DNA of 64,000 nucleotides from Perilla frutescens (taxonomy: Eukaryota; Streptophyta; Magnoliopsida; Lamiales; Lamiaceae). Where the stretch lies: the NCBI GenBank assembly GCA_026008535.1, contig BRKX01000017.1, positions 7,766,501 to 7,830,500 on the forward strand, given 5' to 3'. The position numbers and the translations under genes are program-made. Positions within the stretch are counted from its first letter, which is position 1. Each line of letters starts with the position of its first letter. The notes beneath the pieces are model-generated. The model was not told where the DNA came from, did not search any database, and worked only from the letters and a program-made list of their open reading frames with translations. Shown one piece after another: positions 36,671 through 47,700 of the stretch.

Positions 36671-36942
36671 GACTTTACCCCCTTTCCATCTCCGAATGTG
36701 ACAAAATCAGATGTGCAGGTCTTCAAATCTCTCACTACTACACTATCACCTGCTATATATCTTGAGCATCCACTATCAAAGTACCAATTATTTGTACTTT
36801 CTGCTCTGAGTAATGTGTGGGCTATCATGCTTACATGCTGCTTCTTAACTACCCACTGCTTCTTAGGTGAGTGTTGTTCATTTCTCCTGTTTTGACATGG
36901 TGCTGCAGCTTTGGCTTTGGCAGGTACAAACCTTCTCCTCAT
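36652..36942 (-). pseudogene. SIRE aspartic protease region
   Basis: On the minus strand it reads WYFDSGCSRYIAGD, with the copia protease active site DSG. The usual His after CSR is Tyr here. It would mature the polyprotein. It overlaps the start of the pre-integrase frame and is separated from gag by frame breaks. Confidence 0.8.
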
Positions 36943-37639
36943 TCTTTTAAGATCTTTGAGATAATCTTTACAATGAGGTCTAATGTGGCTTGCTGCCTCA
37001 CAAAAGTGACAGATGATCTTCTTTTTATCTGACGTGTTTAAAATGCAACATTGGAGTTGTTTCTATTGAAGATCTTCTTGAGAGATACATTTGAAGGATG
37101 AACATTCTTTATAATGTTCAGTACATTCTTCTAGATTTCTTCCTTTTTCTCAGGTCCCTCTTTTCCTTTGACAAACTTTGATCTCTCCTGAATTTTGTCC
37201 AGAATACCCAAGACCATGTCAAACTTTCATGGTCTATCTTGAGTTTAGAATCTCATCCAGATTCTTAGTACCATTGTTGAGCATCCTAATATTTCTCATA
37301 AACACCTTCAGATCTTCATTGGCTTGCTCAAGCTCCTTCTTCTGATCACAAATCTTTTCTTGCAGAGCTGTTTCTTTGATAATCAATTGATTATTCTCTT
37401 GACTGATCTTTTGGTTCTATTCAACAAGTTGTTTATTGATCTCCATGACCTGCAGCCACTTGTTGAACATCTCTTGATAGGTGTTCTCAATATCAGAGTC
37501 ACTGACATCATCATCATCATCATCATCTGATTCTTGGTTGATTGTAAAAATATCGGTATGAGATGCTTGTTTTTGTCTAGCTGTGAAGGCATTGGTTTCA
37601 TCTTCTGAGTCTGATTCACTGGAGTTTGATCCTTCATCA

Positions 37640-38696
37640 CTCATTGAAGTATTGTAGCTCTTCTTTTCTTCTTCTTCTTCTTCTTCTTCTTCTTCTTCTT
37701 CAGAGTATTGGCACATTCTCTTTGAATGTGTTCGTAGCTTTCACATTCTCTGTACTTTATTCCTTTTCCTTGATTTTCATCTTGATTAGAGTTGTTCCTG
37801 TTAGAAGACTTGCAAGAAAATTGTTCCATGTTAATGTTCTTGTTGATGCCTTAACTTCCAGCTCTTCTCAGGATCTTTCTGAAATTCTTGGTAATCAGAA
37901 CCATAGAATTCATCAATTCATCATCAGGAATTTCTTTGAGAACTTTTTCAAGAACCTTTTCTGATGTTGCAGCTTTTAAGGAAATTTCTTTACCTTTCTC
38001 CGTGTATTTGTCTTCTTCAAGATTCATCTCAAAGGTTCTGAGAGATCCTATCAATTCATCCAGCCTCATGCTTCTGACATCCTTAGCTTCTTCTATGGCA
38101 GCAACTTTGTAGGTAAATCTTTTTGGTAAAGACCTTAAGATTTTCCTTACCAGCTTTTCATCTAGCATAACTTCTCATAATGTAAAACTCTCATTAGATA
38201 TACTCCTTAATTGAGCATTGAACTCACCAATTGTTTCAAAATAATTCTCAAACTTGGAGGTAATATTCTGAAGTCTTGAAAGTCTGACAGTGTTGGTTCC
38301 TTCAAAGGTTGTCTCCAATATATCCCATGCAGCTTTAGCAGTTTCACAAGTTGAGATCAGACTTAATGACTCCAGATAAACAGCGGAGAATATAGCGTTG
38401 AGAGCTTTGGAGTTAACATTGAACCATCTCTTTTGTGGTTTAGTCCAGTCCTTTTCTTCAATGGGAGTATACTCGTCATCATTGGCAATTGTAGGTTGAA
38501 TCCATCCTTCAGTGACACTTTTCCATGCTTGATCATCGATGGACTTGAGAAAAGCATGTATCCTTACTTTCCAGTAAGGATAGTTGTTGCCTTCTAGAAA
38601 AGGTGGCCTGGTAGTGGAACCTCCTTCTTTTAATAGAACTCATGGCTTTAAAACCAAATACTTCACACAGAGATGTACTTCTCGTGATCTTTTCAT
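37640..38696 (-). pseudogene. SIRE gag (broken)
   Basis: The ATG is near 38696 on the minus strand. The conserved entry PPFLEGNNYPYWKVRIHAFL is at about 38620, then WDILETTFEGT near 38310, a stop near 38170, and LVRKILRSLPKRFTYKVAAI at 38155. A zinc knuckle near 37770 reads YRECESYEHIQREC, so its first Cys is replaced by Tyr. A pure GAA/TTC microsatellite (37663-37700) follows and encodes polyglutamate or polylysine depending on frame. It would form the particle shell; it is not functional. Confidence 0.8.
37663..37700. repeat. (TTC)n microsatellite in SIRE gag
   Basis: An uninterrupted CTT/TTC run directly follows the zinc-knuckle segment. A shorter (ATC)n run lies at 37507-37528. Confidence 0.85.
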
Positions 38697-38714
38697 TTTA
38701 AAAGCAAAATGACC

Positions 38715-38729
38715 TACTCTGGTGCCAAT
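38715..38729 (-). promoter_or_regulatory. SIRE primer binding site (diverged)
   Basis: On the minus strand ATTGGCACCAGAG abuts the LTR, against the initiator-Met-type TTGGTATCAGAG; two positions differ. Confidence 0.6.
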
Positions 38730-39139
38730 TGAAATTGCACACTCGTGTGATAAATATATGTCTGCACAACGTTCATAGAAAGCTGTTGAACGTTATAAAG
38801 ATGTTCATAAAGTTTACGAACGTTATTGTGAACATTATGTTGTTTGCAGAATGTAAAGCACATAGAGGTTTGATAACCTGTTCGATCAATCGATCTACGT
38901 CAGGAGGACTTGTCAAGTCAGTGGGAAACAATTCACTACTCCGGTGTCACATTTACTTAGGATTTTACACAATGCTGACCTCCCGTCACTCCAAACCTAT
39001 TCTACCCGCACACACTCTTTCACTGAATTGAATAATGAGATCCCCTCACAACCTAGATATCTATCCTATCTAGTTCCCACAGGAAATCTCTCTCGAGACT
39101 CCTTTTGACAGTGTATGAACAAGTGTGTTTCAATACATA
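38730..39139 (-). mobile_element. Truncated SIRE 5' LTR
   Basis: It matches 29779-30190 of the 3' LTR and stops abruptly at about 39139, where gypsy gag sequence begins. About 917 bp of LTR is missing, implying a deletion across the element boundary. Confidence 0.85.
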
Positions 39140-39500
39140 GTGGTTATCCTCATCATATCCTTCAAAGTCGGACTCATAGTACTCTCCTCTCTCTCTCTCT
39201 ATGTGTGGATAACACATAGCCTCCACTCGAACTCCTCGACCTCTTCTTCCGCCTCTACCACCATGGTTCACATGAGGAGCCTTCTGATTTAGTTGATCTC
39301 TCGTAGAGACTTGTTCATGGAACTACTCCATTTGTTTCCTCATGGATTTGTAATTTGTTCATCTCTTGCCGTAGTACATCCAACATGTACTTCATATCGA
39401 AGTTCTTATTGGTCTCGTCTCCAGAACCTCCAGATTTGGACTTTTTTTCTAGCAACTATCGATAATGCTCAATCCACTCTAAACAACAAAATGCAACAGT
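39140..39500 (-). pseudogene. Gag N-terminal part of a further gypsy element
   Basis: On the minus strand, from about 39460, the frame holds FDMKYMLDVLRQEMNKLQIH, a stop, and then a Gly/Arg-rich stretch (NHGGRGGRRGRGVRVEAM) followed by acidic residues. This is typical of the start of Ty3/gypsy gag. It stops at 39140, where the truncated copia LTR begins, so the capsid domain is lost. Confidence 0.6.
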
Positions 39501-39740
39501 CCCAATAACGTATATCAACGCCACAAATTCACCGAAAAATTCGAAAATTTTTAAATTTTTCTGAATTTTTTTTATTTTTCCACGGACAAAATATAAGCTC
39601 TCAGAAACCCAAATAACCAATCAAAACTTAACGAAAATGCAAGAAAATTTCCCGCCAAAAACTCTTTTTTTGTTTTTATAACAAATGAAAATTAAATACA
39701 AAAATTGAAAGATTAGATAGAAACCTGATACAAAGCCGAA

Positions 39741-39752
39741 GCTTTGATACCA
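39741..39752 (-). promoter_or_regulatory. Primer binding site of the further gypsy element
   Basis: On the minus strand TGGTATCAAAGC lies 2 bp inside the LTR boundary, matching an initiator-Met-type primer site with one difference. Confidence 0.75.
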
Positions 39753-39754
39753 CT

Positions 39755-40350
39755 TGATACGATCCAGGACCCTAGGACTGTATCAGGTTGCTAGAGGGCG
39801 GAATCCTTGACCCGAACTTCACAAAGCAGACAAACTATAGGTATATGAAACCCTAACCCTACTGTGATTGGAAATAAGAACCTCAGATATAAATCGATGA
39901 CGACACAAAGAGTTGTGATGTACTATTTGATAAGTTGGGATGAACACACACAGTTCGTTAAAATCTCATTAGAGAAATTCTCAAATAATAATATCAAAAA
40001 CTGTCGAATAAAATCCAGTGCAAACCCATATATAGGTGGGCAAATAAAATTAACCCTAACTAGGAATAAAAGGAAATAAATAAATACTAAAATTTGAAAA
40101 TAATCAAAATCCGTGAACACTGTACTGGGCGCGATATGGGGTCACTAGTGCCCTGGGTCACGCTGCAACTTGCATCCGGCCTAAAAAAAACCCTATTGTG
40201 TCAGTGCGGATCACTCGCACCTCTACTAACGCTGCACATCGCGCCATTTGGCGCGACCGGCTTGCTCGCGCCTTCACTCGTGCTGTAACTCGCGCTCTTT
40301 CTTCCCAATATCCGAACTCAATCTTCGGCACCCTATCTAGGATCTTATCA
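39755..40350 (-). mobile_element. 5' LTR of a further gypsy element (596 bp)
   Basis: On the minus strand it starts TGATAAGATCC at 40350 and ends GGATCGTATCA at 39755, near-inverted termini. It is followed by a primer site and gag start. It lies directly against AGTGG, the first bases of the Del primer site, so it inserted into that site. The 3' half of this element is not in the window. The frames at 40094-40288 and 40158-40433 are fortuitous. Confidence 0.8.
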
Positions 40351-40355
40351 CCACT

Positions 40356-43300
40356 TGTAACGCTCCAGTCCCAGTAGGACCAAAACATCACCAAACGACA
40401 TACATACATGATTATGTGAAAAATATTTTTCAAGAAATTAAATTAACTTTATAGATAAATTATAAACGGAAAGCACCTTAACTTAAAAATGTTCAAACCA
40501 TGCACACAAGTGCTTTCAAAGTCAACTTTCAACACGACTTTTAAAACCATTTACTCACATGTAAGTATATTATAACCTGTCAACATGTAAGCTATATAGC
40601 CAATAAGGCCACACATTCAAAAAAAATATGGCCAGCCCTTATATACATTCAAAATATTTGTATATGCAATAAAAAACTGACCACTATGGTCAACAACTTT
40701 CAAAGTTAAAAGTTTTGCAGGGTTAAACAGAAGCATTCAATATTTAACATACAAACATGGGTTTAGAGATGGTTTTAAGCAAAAACCACATCAAGGTCAC
40801 CATCAAACCCACTCCAGCAGCTCGTCATCCACCAGCTAAATTTTTAGGATTTGAAAACATTTGAAAATATTTGGGTTGAGTACCAAAAAACACTTACTGG
40901 GCATTAACATCCGTCCAAATTGTACTTTCATGCTTTAAAATTGTTATGCTGCATAAATCATGGAAAACAACCATGAACATATTTTATAACAAAGTTTACT
41001 CTTCTTCATTAGATGAGAGACTCAATGTGATCAAATGAATACTTTACGGTTACTTATCTACACATCTAGTCACAAAGTAAACCGCCTATGGTTGTAAGTC
41101 GGAATTCCTTTATGCATGAAGTCTCAACATATCCAATCATTGCGTAAATAATGTTATTAAAACATTTAACATGCTTTTCATGGATGAATTTAAAACATAG
41201 TTGTGAGTTATAGAAAAACCCACCTTGATGATCTCAATGTATAGTGCAATTATGCATGAAATGATACTATGCCTCTTGTTCGTCTCGACCTACCAAATCG
41301 AGATTCTACTTAGAATCCTCAATTAGGTCTATAAGGTAATAACTTAGATCATAAATAACTTAAATAAGGAATTTCTATGACTTGGGATCATTTGAAATTG
41401 AATTGAAGTCAAACAGCGAATAATGCGCATTTGACGAAGTGAGTCAATTTAGATTGAGAAATTATCGGACTTTTCAGATAAAATTGAATGGATAAAAAAT
41501 GAATTGATCTGAATTCAATGACTAAGAAGCTTTATTTAACATTTAAAAGTTAGTTTTAATTTTTATAATTTCTTTTAGGGCGAAATATAAAATTTAGAAA
41601 TTATAGGGACTTATTGAATTTTATAAAAATCATAATTTATTCTCCAAGGACTCAATTATTATTTATATTTTTATATTTATTTTGGAATTAGACTTAATTG
41701 AAACAAGTGGGATAAATTGCAAATTTTATATACCTTTTCAATTAGAGTCACTATTTTATCTAATTTTCATTTTACTCCCAACTACTCCAAAGCATAACAC
41801 CATGATCACCAACTTGCATGACATCCACTATTCTTAAGCATTTACCACCTCCTTTAACACTCCACAGCTTCAAGACAGAAGCTAAGCCGCCGACAGCCCC
41901 TTCCCAACCCACCTTCACTAGTGAAAACATACGAATACACCAACACACACACACGCACACGCGTACGTCTAAACACAACAACCTCAAACGAAAGCATAAC
42001 CTTTAATCTATGTCCCAACATACCTAGTAGGTATCTACATATTACTATAATTTCTGCAGCCACATAAGAATAAACGAAATGATAGAAAACAAAGAAAGAA
42101 ATCATTCCAAGTTTTTTTTCCCGACATATTTTTCTGTCAAACTTCCGACATAAAAATGAAAGGTTAAATAGTATGTAATCAATAATTGAAGACTATATTT
42201 AGATAGCATGATACGAGAGGTTAGAAACGATATAAAATAATCTAAAAACTAACAACTAGATTGCCAGCGGCTAAAGCCATTCATGGCTTCTTTGCTGAGC
42301 TTTCAGATCACAAATCAATATTTTGTTTTTGATACGTACATGATCCATAAATCAAGGGAAACATTTGGCTAGCATTCCATGAGATTTGGTGGTGAACGAC
42401 ATCGATCAAAAACACGAAATTTACCTCCAAACTTTTTTTCCTCTTTCCTTCTCTTCCTTTTTTCTTTTTTTTTCCCCGTTTCTTTACCTATGTTTCTGAT
42501 TTCTCAAAGTATAGATCTACATATATGCACACCTAACTATATCTAAGCACGTGTACCTATATGTACACTCATTGCATTCAACTATTTCCAAGTGGCACAG
42601 TTGGTTTGATAGAGAAGATGACTCGCCCAATAACTTTTCCAATCTAAGTTGATTTATTTGTCTAATTTAATTATTCATACAAATACGAATCAATAATAGA
42701 TTGAGTGAAGATGGGCTTGATTTACTATATTATTGTTATTAATAGGAAAATTGTCGATTTAGGACCTGAAAGATGGGTAATCTATCAATTCAGGATCTGA
42801 AAGATGAAAACTCTCAATTCAGGATCCGAAAGATGAAAACTATCAATCCAAGACCTCAAAAATCATGAATTTTGATTGCTTTTTATTTTTTAATTAATTT
42901 TAAAAATTTATTAAATTAGATTTAATAGATAATTAATGAAGGAATTTTCATTGAAAATTAATATAGGATTAATTAAAAAATTAAAAAAAAATCAAAATTC
43001 ATGATTTTTGAGGTTCTGGATTGAGAATTTTCATCTTTCGAGTCCTGAATTGAGAGTTTTCATCTTCCAGGTCCTGAATTGATAAATTACCCATCTTTCA
43101 GGTCCCAGATTGATAATTCTCCTTATTAATATTATTTCAAAACTAAATTGAGTTGGAATAAAATTTATGTTATCAATTTTGGAGAATCGAATGCAGTTTA
43201 ATTTAGATGACCTTGATGTCTAAATAAATGATCCCATTTATATCTATTTTATTTTTAATATGAACTCTAATATTAATTAGAAAACTCAACTAAAGTCAGA

Positions 43301-43426
43301 CTTTACTTGTTCTTACAGTGCATCTTTAAGGATATAGCTAAATAACCCAAAATAATTTAGGTTCTAAATTAATGAAATTTCTTACTATATAAAAATTAAA
43401 TACTGTATATTTTTCGGGATGTTACA
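40356..43426 (-). mobile_element. Del 5' LTR
   Basis: This 3071-bp LTR contains a 380-bp MITE with its 7-bp duplication. Without them it is about 2684 bp, against 2718 bp for the reassembled 3' LTR. Its undisturbed sequence near 41231 and 42231 is the empty site that proves both insertions in the 3' LTR. The two copies differ at many positions, so the element is old. Confidence 0.9.
42744..43123. mobile_element. Foldback MITE with about 135-bp inverted repeats
   Basis: The left end is AGGAAAATTGTC and the right end on the minus strand is AGGAGAATTATC; the arms match for about 135 bp around an A/T-rich centre. Flanks are TATTAAT (42737-42743 and 43124-43130), 7 bp. The Del 3' LTR shows the empty site near 25452 (TTGTTATTAATATTATTTC). 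Each arm contains a roughly 30-bp unit (TCAATTCAGGACCTGAAAGA) three times. The family is uncertain; long arms suggest Mutator-like or foldback. Confidence 0.85.
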
Positions 43427-43865
43427 TACACGAATCAAATCGAGTCGAATACGCCGATGTTCGAGCTCGAGGTTGATTCAAGGTTTCTTTCTCTTGTTTA
43501 AGTTCGGCTCGTTAAATATTTATCATGTTCGAATTCGGTTCAAGTTCAACTCATGAAATGCTAAAAAATTTACTAATTGAGCCCGAGCTCCAATGCTCGT
43601 AAAAACGCTCGTTTAATTTTCGTATTCGAGCTCGAGTTAAAAAAAAGAGCTTATTTAATTACTCGTTTGAAATATTTATTATGTTCATGAACATGTTCGA
43701 TTAAGTTTGAGCTTGAACATGTTCGGAAGTTGGCTGAACCGAATACTACTCTGTTCGAGCTCGACTCGATAATTTTATCGAGCTCAAACTTTGAATGAAC
43801 TTTATTCGAATCGAGCTCTGAATAGTTCGCGAGCGACTTTGTTCATTTACAACCCTACTCACAAT

Positions 43866-44277
43866 AGGCAATGTGGCTCGACGGAATCTCATATCCACAC
43901 CATTTTCTTATATTTAAAGAAATAATACATAAACCTCCGACAAGTCACGTCACGTATTGCCAGGAATAAGGTCGTGTGATAAAATTGAAAACTGATGAAA
44001 ATATTGGATGTTGAATTATAACTAAAAAAGTTATTAATAAATCGAGAAATAATGATATTAGCCTCTTATATAACAAGAAAAACAATAGTATATATTTATC
44101 TCGAACATTTATTACATATCCAATGAAGTAAGATAACAGGTTTTGGTATATCTCTAGATCATAAAATGTGAAGACGAGATTCAGTAGCCTTAATTTTTGG
44201 AAGAAGATCTTTGAGCCCATTTAAATATAGTTTTATTATTGAATGCAAGCCAAGCACAATAATTCAAGTCGCATGAC

Positions 44278-44319
<42 letters not shown>

Positions 44320-44586
44320 GAATTGGAAAAAAATTGAATTAAAATCAAATTCATATATTTGATAGGCAGCATTGTATTATTAACAATGATCTCATAATAT
44401 ACACTTGCCCATTTATTACTTGTCGGTTATTTTTCACATTAGAAAATTCTTAAAAAACAATTTAATTTATTATTTAAAGAAAAAGAAGAAAATGTGAGTG
44501 CTACAGTTTTAATGGGATCACCATTCCCCCAAACTACACTGGTTCGCCTCTAGAAGTCCAAATTCCCACATTTTCTCTCATCCACA

Positions 44587-44619
<33 letters not shown>

Positions 44620-44743
44620 TAAGAGAGAGAGAGAGGGGGAGAGAGGGAACAAGTGGAACAGAATAAAGAATCGAATCGAGAGAATAGGCCTCAAAAAAGG
44701 AGGGTGCGAAGAAGAAAGCGGCTTTTTTTTAATTCGTTATTAT
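43866..44743 (+). promoter_or_regulatory. Upstream region and 5' leader of the MAP kinase gene
   Basis: This non-coding stretch lies between the hAT MITE and the start codon. It holds a (CT)n tract (44281-44317), an (AC)n tract (44588-44617) and a GA tract (44622-44650). The CT and GA tracts close to the start are typical of plant core promoters and leaders. I cannot fix a TATA box or transcription start. Confidence 0.5.
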
Positions 44744-47700
44744 ATGGGGGGAGGGACATTCGTGGATGGAGTTCGTCGCTGGTTCCAACGCCGCTCAACG
44801 TCCGTTGCTAACAACACTTCCAATATTAGTAACAATGAACAACAGCCTCATGCAGTTTTGACGGAATCCCAACACGCCCTTTCCATTGTTGAAGACTTTG
44901 ATATTTCGGGCCTCAAGTTGATTAAAGTCCCCAAGCGGGTTAATTTCCCTCTTTCAAACTCCTCCATGGATTCCCACAAAAAGGTTGCTTTTTATTTTTA
45001 TTTTAATTGCCTTTTGCGTTGTGGGACCGGTCTCTTGATTCGCATTCCTGTCGATCTGTTTTGAGTCCTCTTATTCTTGATTACTATGTGATTATCGGTG
45101 ATGATCAGGAGTGGAGTTTGTTTGGTTGATTGATTTTCGGTCGTATGGATCGAGTTGTTTGTGTGCATAGTTTGATCCAAGAAAATTGCGAGTTCGCATT
45201 TTTAATATTTTTGTTTGTTTGTAGATATTTTGGTTGGAACATTTTTCTTTTATGAATGATTAGTGGCCAGGTTTTCTTGAAGGATCACGACTTCGTCCAT
45301 TTGAAGGTTGAAGTGAATGGGGCTCTTAAATTCGCTGCCTTTTGCATCTTATTATGATGCTGAGGTGCTAAATAGATTTCGGTGATGTTTGTTTATTTAC
45401 TTTATACGCTTCTTCTACTTAATAGTTATTGCAGATCATCTATTATGTTTATTGTTGTTGCATTCAACACATCTTCATCAAAGTGGATAAATAATTTGTC
45501 TTTGATTCGGCATGTTACTTTTCTAGCATAGGGCAAAAACATTCAAGAACAGAGCTTTTAGGCATGAGATGTACTGCTTTTTATTTTTGTTTGGTCATGT
45601 GACCGGGGAAGATTTATCCCTTTATTTCTATCATTAACTGCAATGAAAAAAAAATGGCTTGGGAGACTCTTATCTAGTTTCATATTCATGTCATTATTTG
45701 AGGAAAATGCTGATGCACTAGAGTTCTGATTGAGAATCTGTTTTCGCAGAGTAATCTGGAAACGGAATTCTTCACAGAGTATGGGGAGGCAAGTAGGTAT
45801 CAGGTTCAAGAAGTTATAGGGAAAGGTAGTTATGGCGTTGTAGGTTCTGCAATTGATACTCATACTGGAGAAAAAGTTGCAATTAAAAAGATCAATGACG
45901 TCTTTGAGCATGTTTCTGATGCCACGCGAATCCTCAGAGAAATTAAGCTTCTTCGGCTGCTTCGCCATCCTGATATTGTTGAAATAAAGCACATAATGCT
46001 TCCTCCTTCTCGGAGAGAATTTCGAGATATCTATGTTGTTTTTGAATTGATGGAATCTGATCTTCACCAAGTGATTAAAGCAAATGATGACCTAACACCC
46101 GAGCATTATCAATTTTTCCTATACCAGCTACTGCGTGGCTTGAAATTCATTCACACAGGTAACCATGTTCTTTAGAGATATCAGGAAGATTAAGTTTATA
46201 CTTTCCTTCCTATCTGGCAATCCCTTGTTAGTGACCTGCTTATTACCATCTCTGTCAGCAAATGTGTTTCACCGGGATTTAAAGCCAAAGAATATACTTG
46301 CTAATGCTGACTGTAAGTTGAAGATTTGTGATTTTGGTCTGGCACGCGTGTCATTTAATGATGCCCCATCAGCAATATTTTGGACTGTAAGAGTCATTTC
46401 TGTCCATTTCTGGCTTTCTTTTCAGTTTCACCTTTGAAATGCATGTTTGGCTTCCTAAATCCTAACCCTTTTGACTTTGGTTCATATTTGCTGAAGGATT
46501 ACGTTGCAACTCGGTGGTATCGTGCTCCTGAGTTATGTGGTTCCTTTTTCTCTAAAGTAAGCATATTTTTCTTTGGAGGTCTCAATGCATTTTTAATCTT
46601 CATAAACTGCAGTGCTACTAATATGAATATGATACTCGCCTTAGAAGGACTGGCATGCTTTCACTGGCTTTGGTAATGCTGATGGCATTGCCTCCTTAAC
46701 TTGTCTTCATTCTTTTTTAATTGTGGGGACTGGGGATGGGAAAATGACATTGATTAATATTAGTTTTGTCCTTCAGACAGGGGTGAGTGAGGAGTTGATG
46801 ATGGTTATTCATTTTCTGTTTTTGCTGCCCTAACCTCAGTTTTCATGTCTCCTAGATATTGGACTTTCCTCACATTCATGTTAATAGTATTTCTTATCTC
46901 TGGTGCTTTGTCATCCGCCTTGGATTCACGAGATTATTATGGTTCATAAAGTTTGTCTAATATGTGCAGTATACTCCTGCTATTGATATTTGGAGTATCG
47001 GATGCATATTTGCTGAGATGCTCACTGGAAGACCATTGTTCCCAGGAAAAAATGTGGTTCACCAGTTAGATTTAATGACAGATTTTCTGGGCACTCCACC
47101 TCCTGAATCTATTGCAAGGGTTAGTTAATTAACCAGGTTTATTTTGTTTTTTAATTAGATTCTTACTCATATTCTAAGCAAAATCCTTCTAATTAGTGCT
47201 ATTAATAGTGGTTTGAGAAGCAAGTAAGATAAGTTTTATGTTTCTTTTACTAAAATGATCCTTGGAACCAACATCATTATTGAATTTCTTTATGGTATCA
47301 TCTTTGTAACAAAATCTTGTTGCAATTACAATGGCAGATCAGAAATGAAAAGGCTAGGAGATATCTCAGCAGTATGCGGAAGAAACAACCTGTTCCATTT
47401 ACTCAGAAATTCCCCAACTCTGATCCTTTGGCTCTTCGCTTGCTGGAACGGCTCCTTGCATTTGATCCTAAAGATAGACCAACCGCTGAAGACGTAATAT
47501 ATATGTTCTCTTGGCTTTTTATTATTTCTGTGATTTTTATGTCCGGTAAAAAAATCCTGGATGGTTTGTTTGCAGGCATTGTACGATCCCTACTTTCAGG
47601 GTTTGTCAAATGTGGATCGTGAACCATCCACTGTACCAATATCAAAGCTTGAATTTGAATTTGAGAGGAGGAAGCTGGCTAAAGATGATGTTAGGGAGTT

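Larger units (their letters stand above)
29779..39139 (-). mobile_element. SIRE/Maximus-like Ty1/copia element (minus strand, 5' LTR truncated)
   Basis: On the minus strand, a 5' LTR remnant (39139-38730) is followed by the primer site, gag, protease, integrase, RT remnant, RNase H, a third region and the 3' LTR (31107-29779). The LTR starts TGTTAGTGCC and ends GTGTGCAATTTCA. Gag/protease-integrase-RT order and a long region after RNase H fit SIRE. Many frameshifts, a deletion in RT and the LTR truncation make it dead. No target duplication can be checked because one end is lost; the 5 bp beside 29779 are ATTAA. Confidence 0.85.
4858..43426 (-). mobile_element. Del/Tekay-like Ty3/gypsy element (minus strand), heavily nested
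   Basis: LTRs of about 2.7 kb lie at both ends: the 3' LTR in three pieces between 4858 and 25751, and the 5' LTR at 40356-43426. Both start TGTAAC and end GTTACA. Target duplications are TAAAC (4853-4857) and TACAC (43427-43431), one mismatch. On the minus strand the 5' LTR is followed by AGTGG, the start of an initiator-Met-type primer site, which is then interrupted. A pol C-terminal remnant precedes the polypurine tract next to 25751. Gag, protease, RT and most of the integrase are missing, replaced by later insertions and deletion. The element is dead. Confidence 0.85.
4845..43857. mobile_element. hAT-like MITE split by the 38.6-kb Del insertion
   Basis: The MITE consists of 4845-4857 plus 43432-43857, about 439 bp when the insertion is discounted. 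The left end reads TATGATTGTAAAC, continuing at 43432 as GAATCAAATCGAG. The right end, on the minus strand, reads TAGGGTTGTAAATGAAC, so the ends form an imperfect inverted repeat. The 8-bp flanks are identical: CTCACAAT at 4837-4844 and at 43858-43865. The interior is rich in TTCGAGCTCGA-type motifs. An 8-bp duplication and a TAGGGTTGTAAA-like terminus fit a non-autonomous hAT. No coding capacity is seen. Confidence 0.85.

Noticed and set aside
37626..37964. 112-residue + frame with a poly-Leu run
   Set aside because: It is antisense to SIRE gag; the Leu run is the TTC/CTT microsatellite.
40356..43426. Segmental duplication of host DNA shared with 4858-25751
   Set aside because: The shared block has TGTAAC...GTTACA ends, an adjacent primer-site start and polypurine tract, and an outer target duplication, so it is an LTR pair.
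45558..46070. 170-residue minus-strand frame
   Set aside because: It is antisense to MAP kinase exon 2, where strong coding constraint keeps the opposite strand open by chance.
46165..46676. Separate small genes on the + strand near 46.2-46.7 kb
   Set aside because: These are readings through introns 2-4 of the MAP kinase gene; splice sites join the exons in phase.
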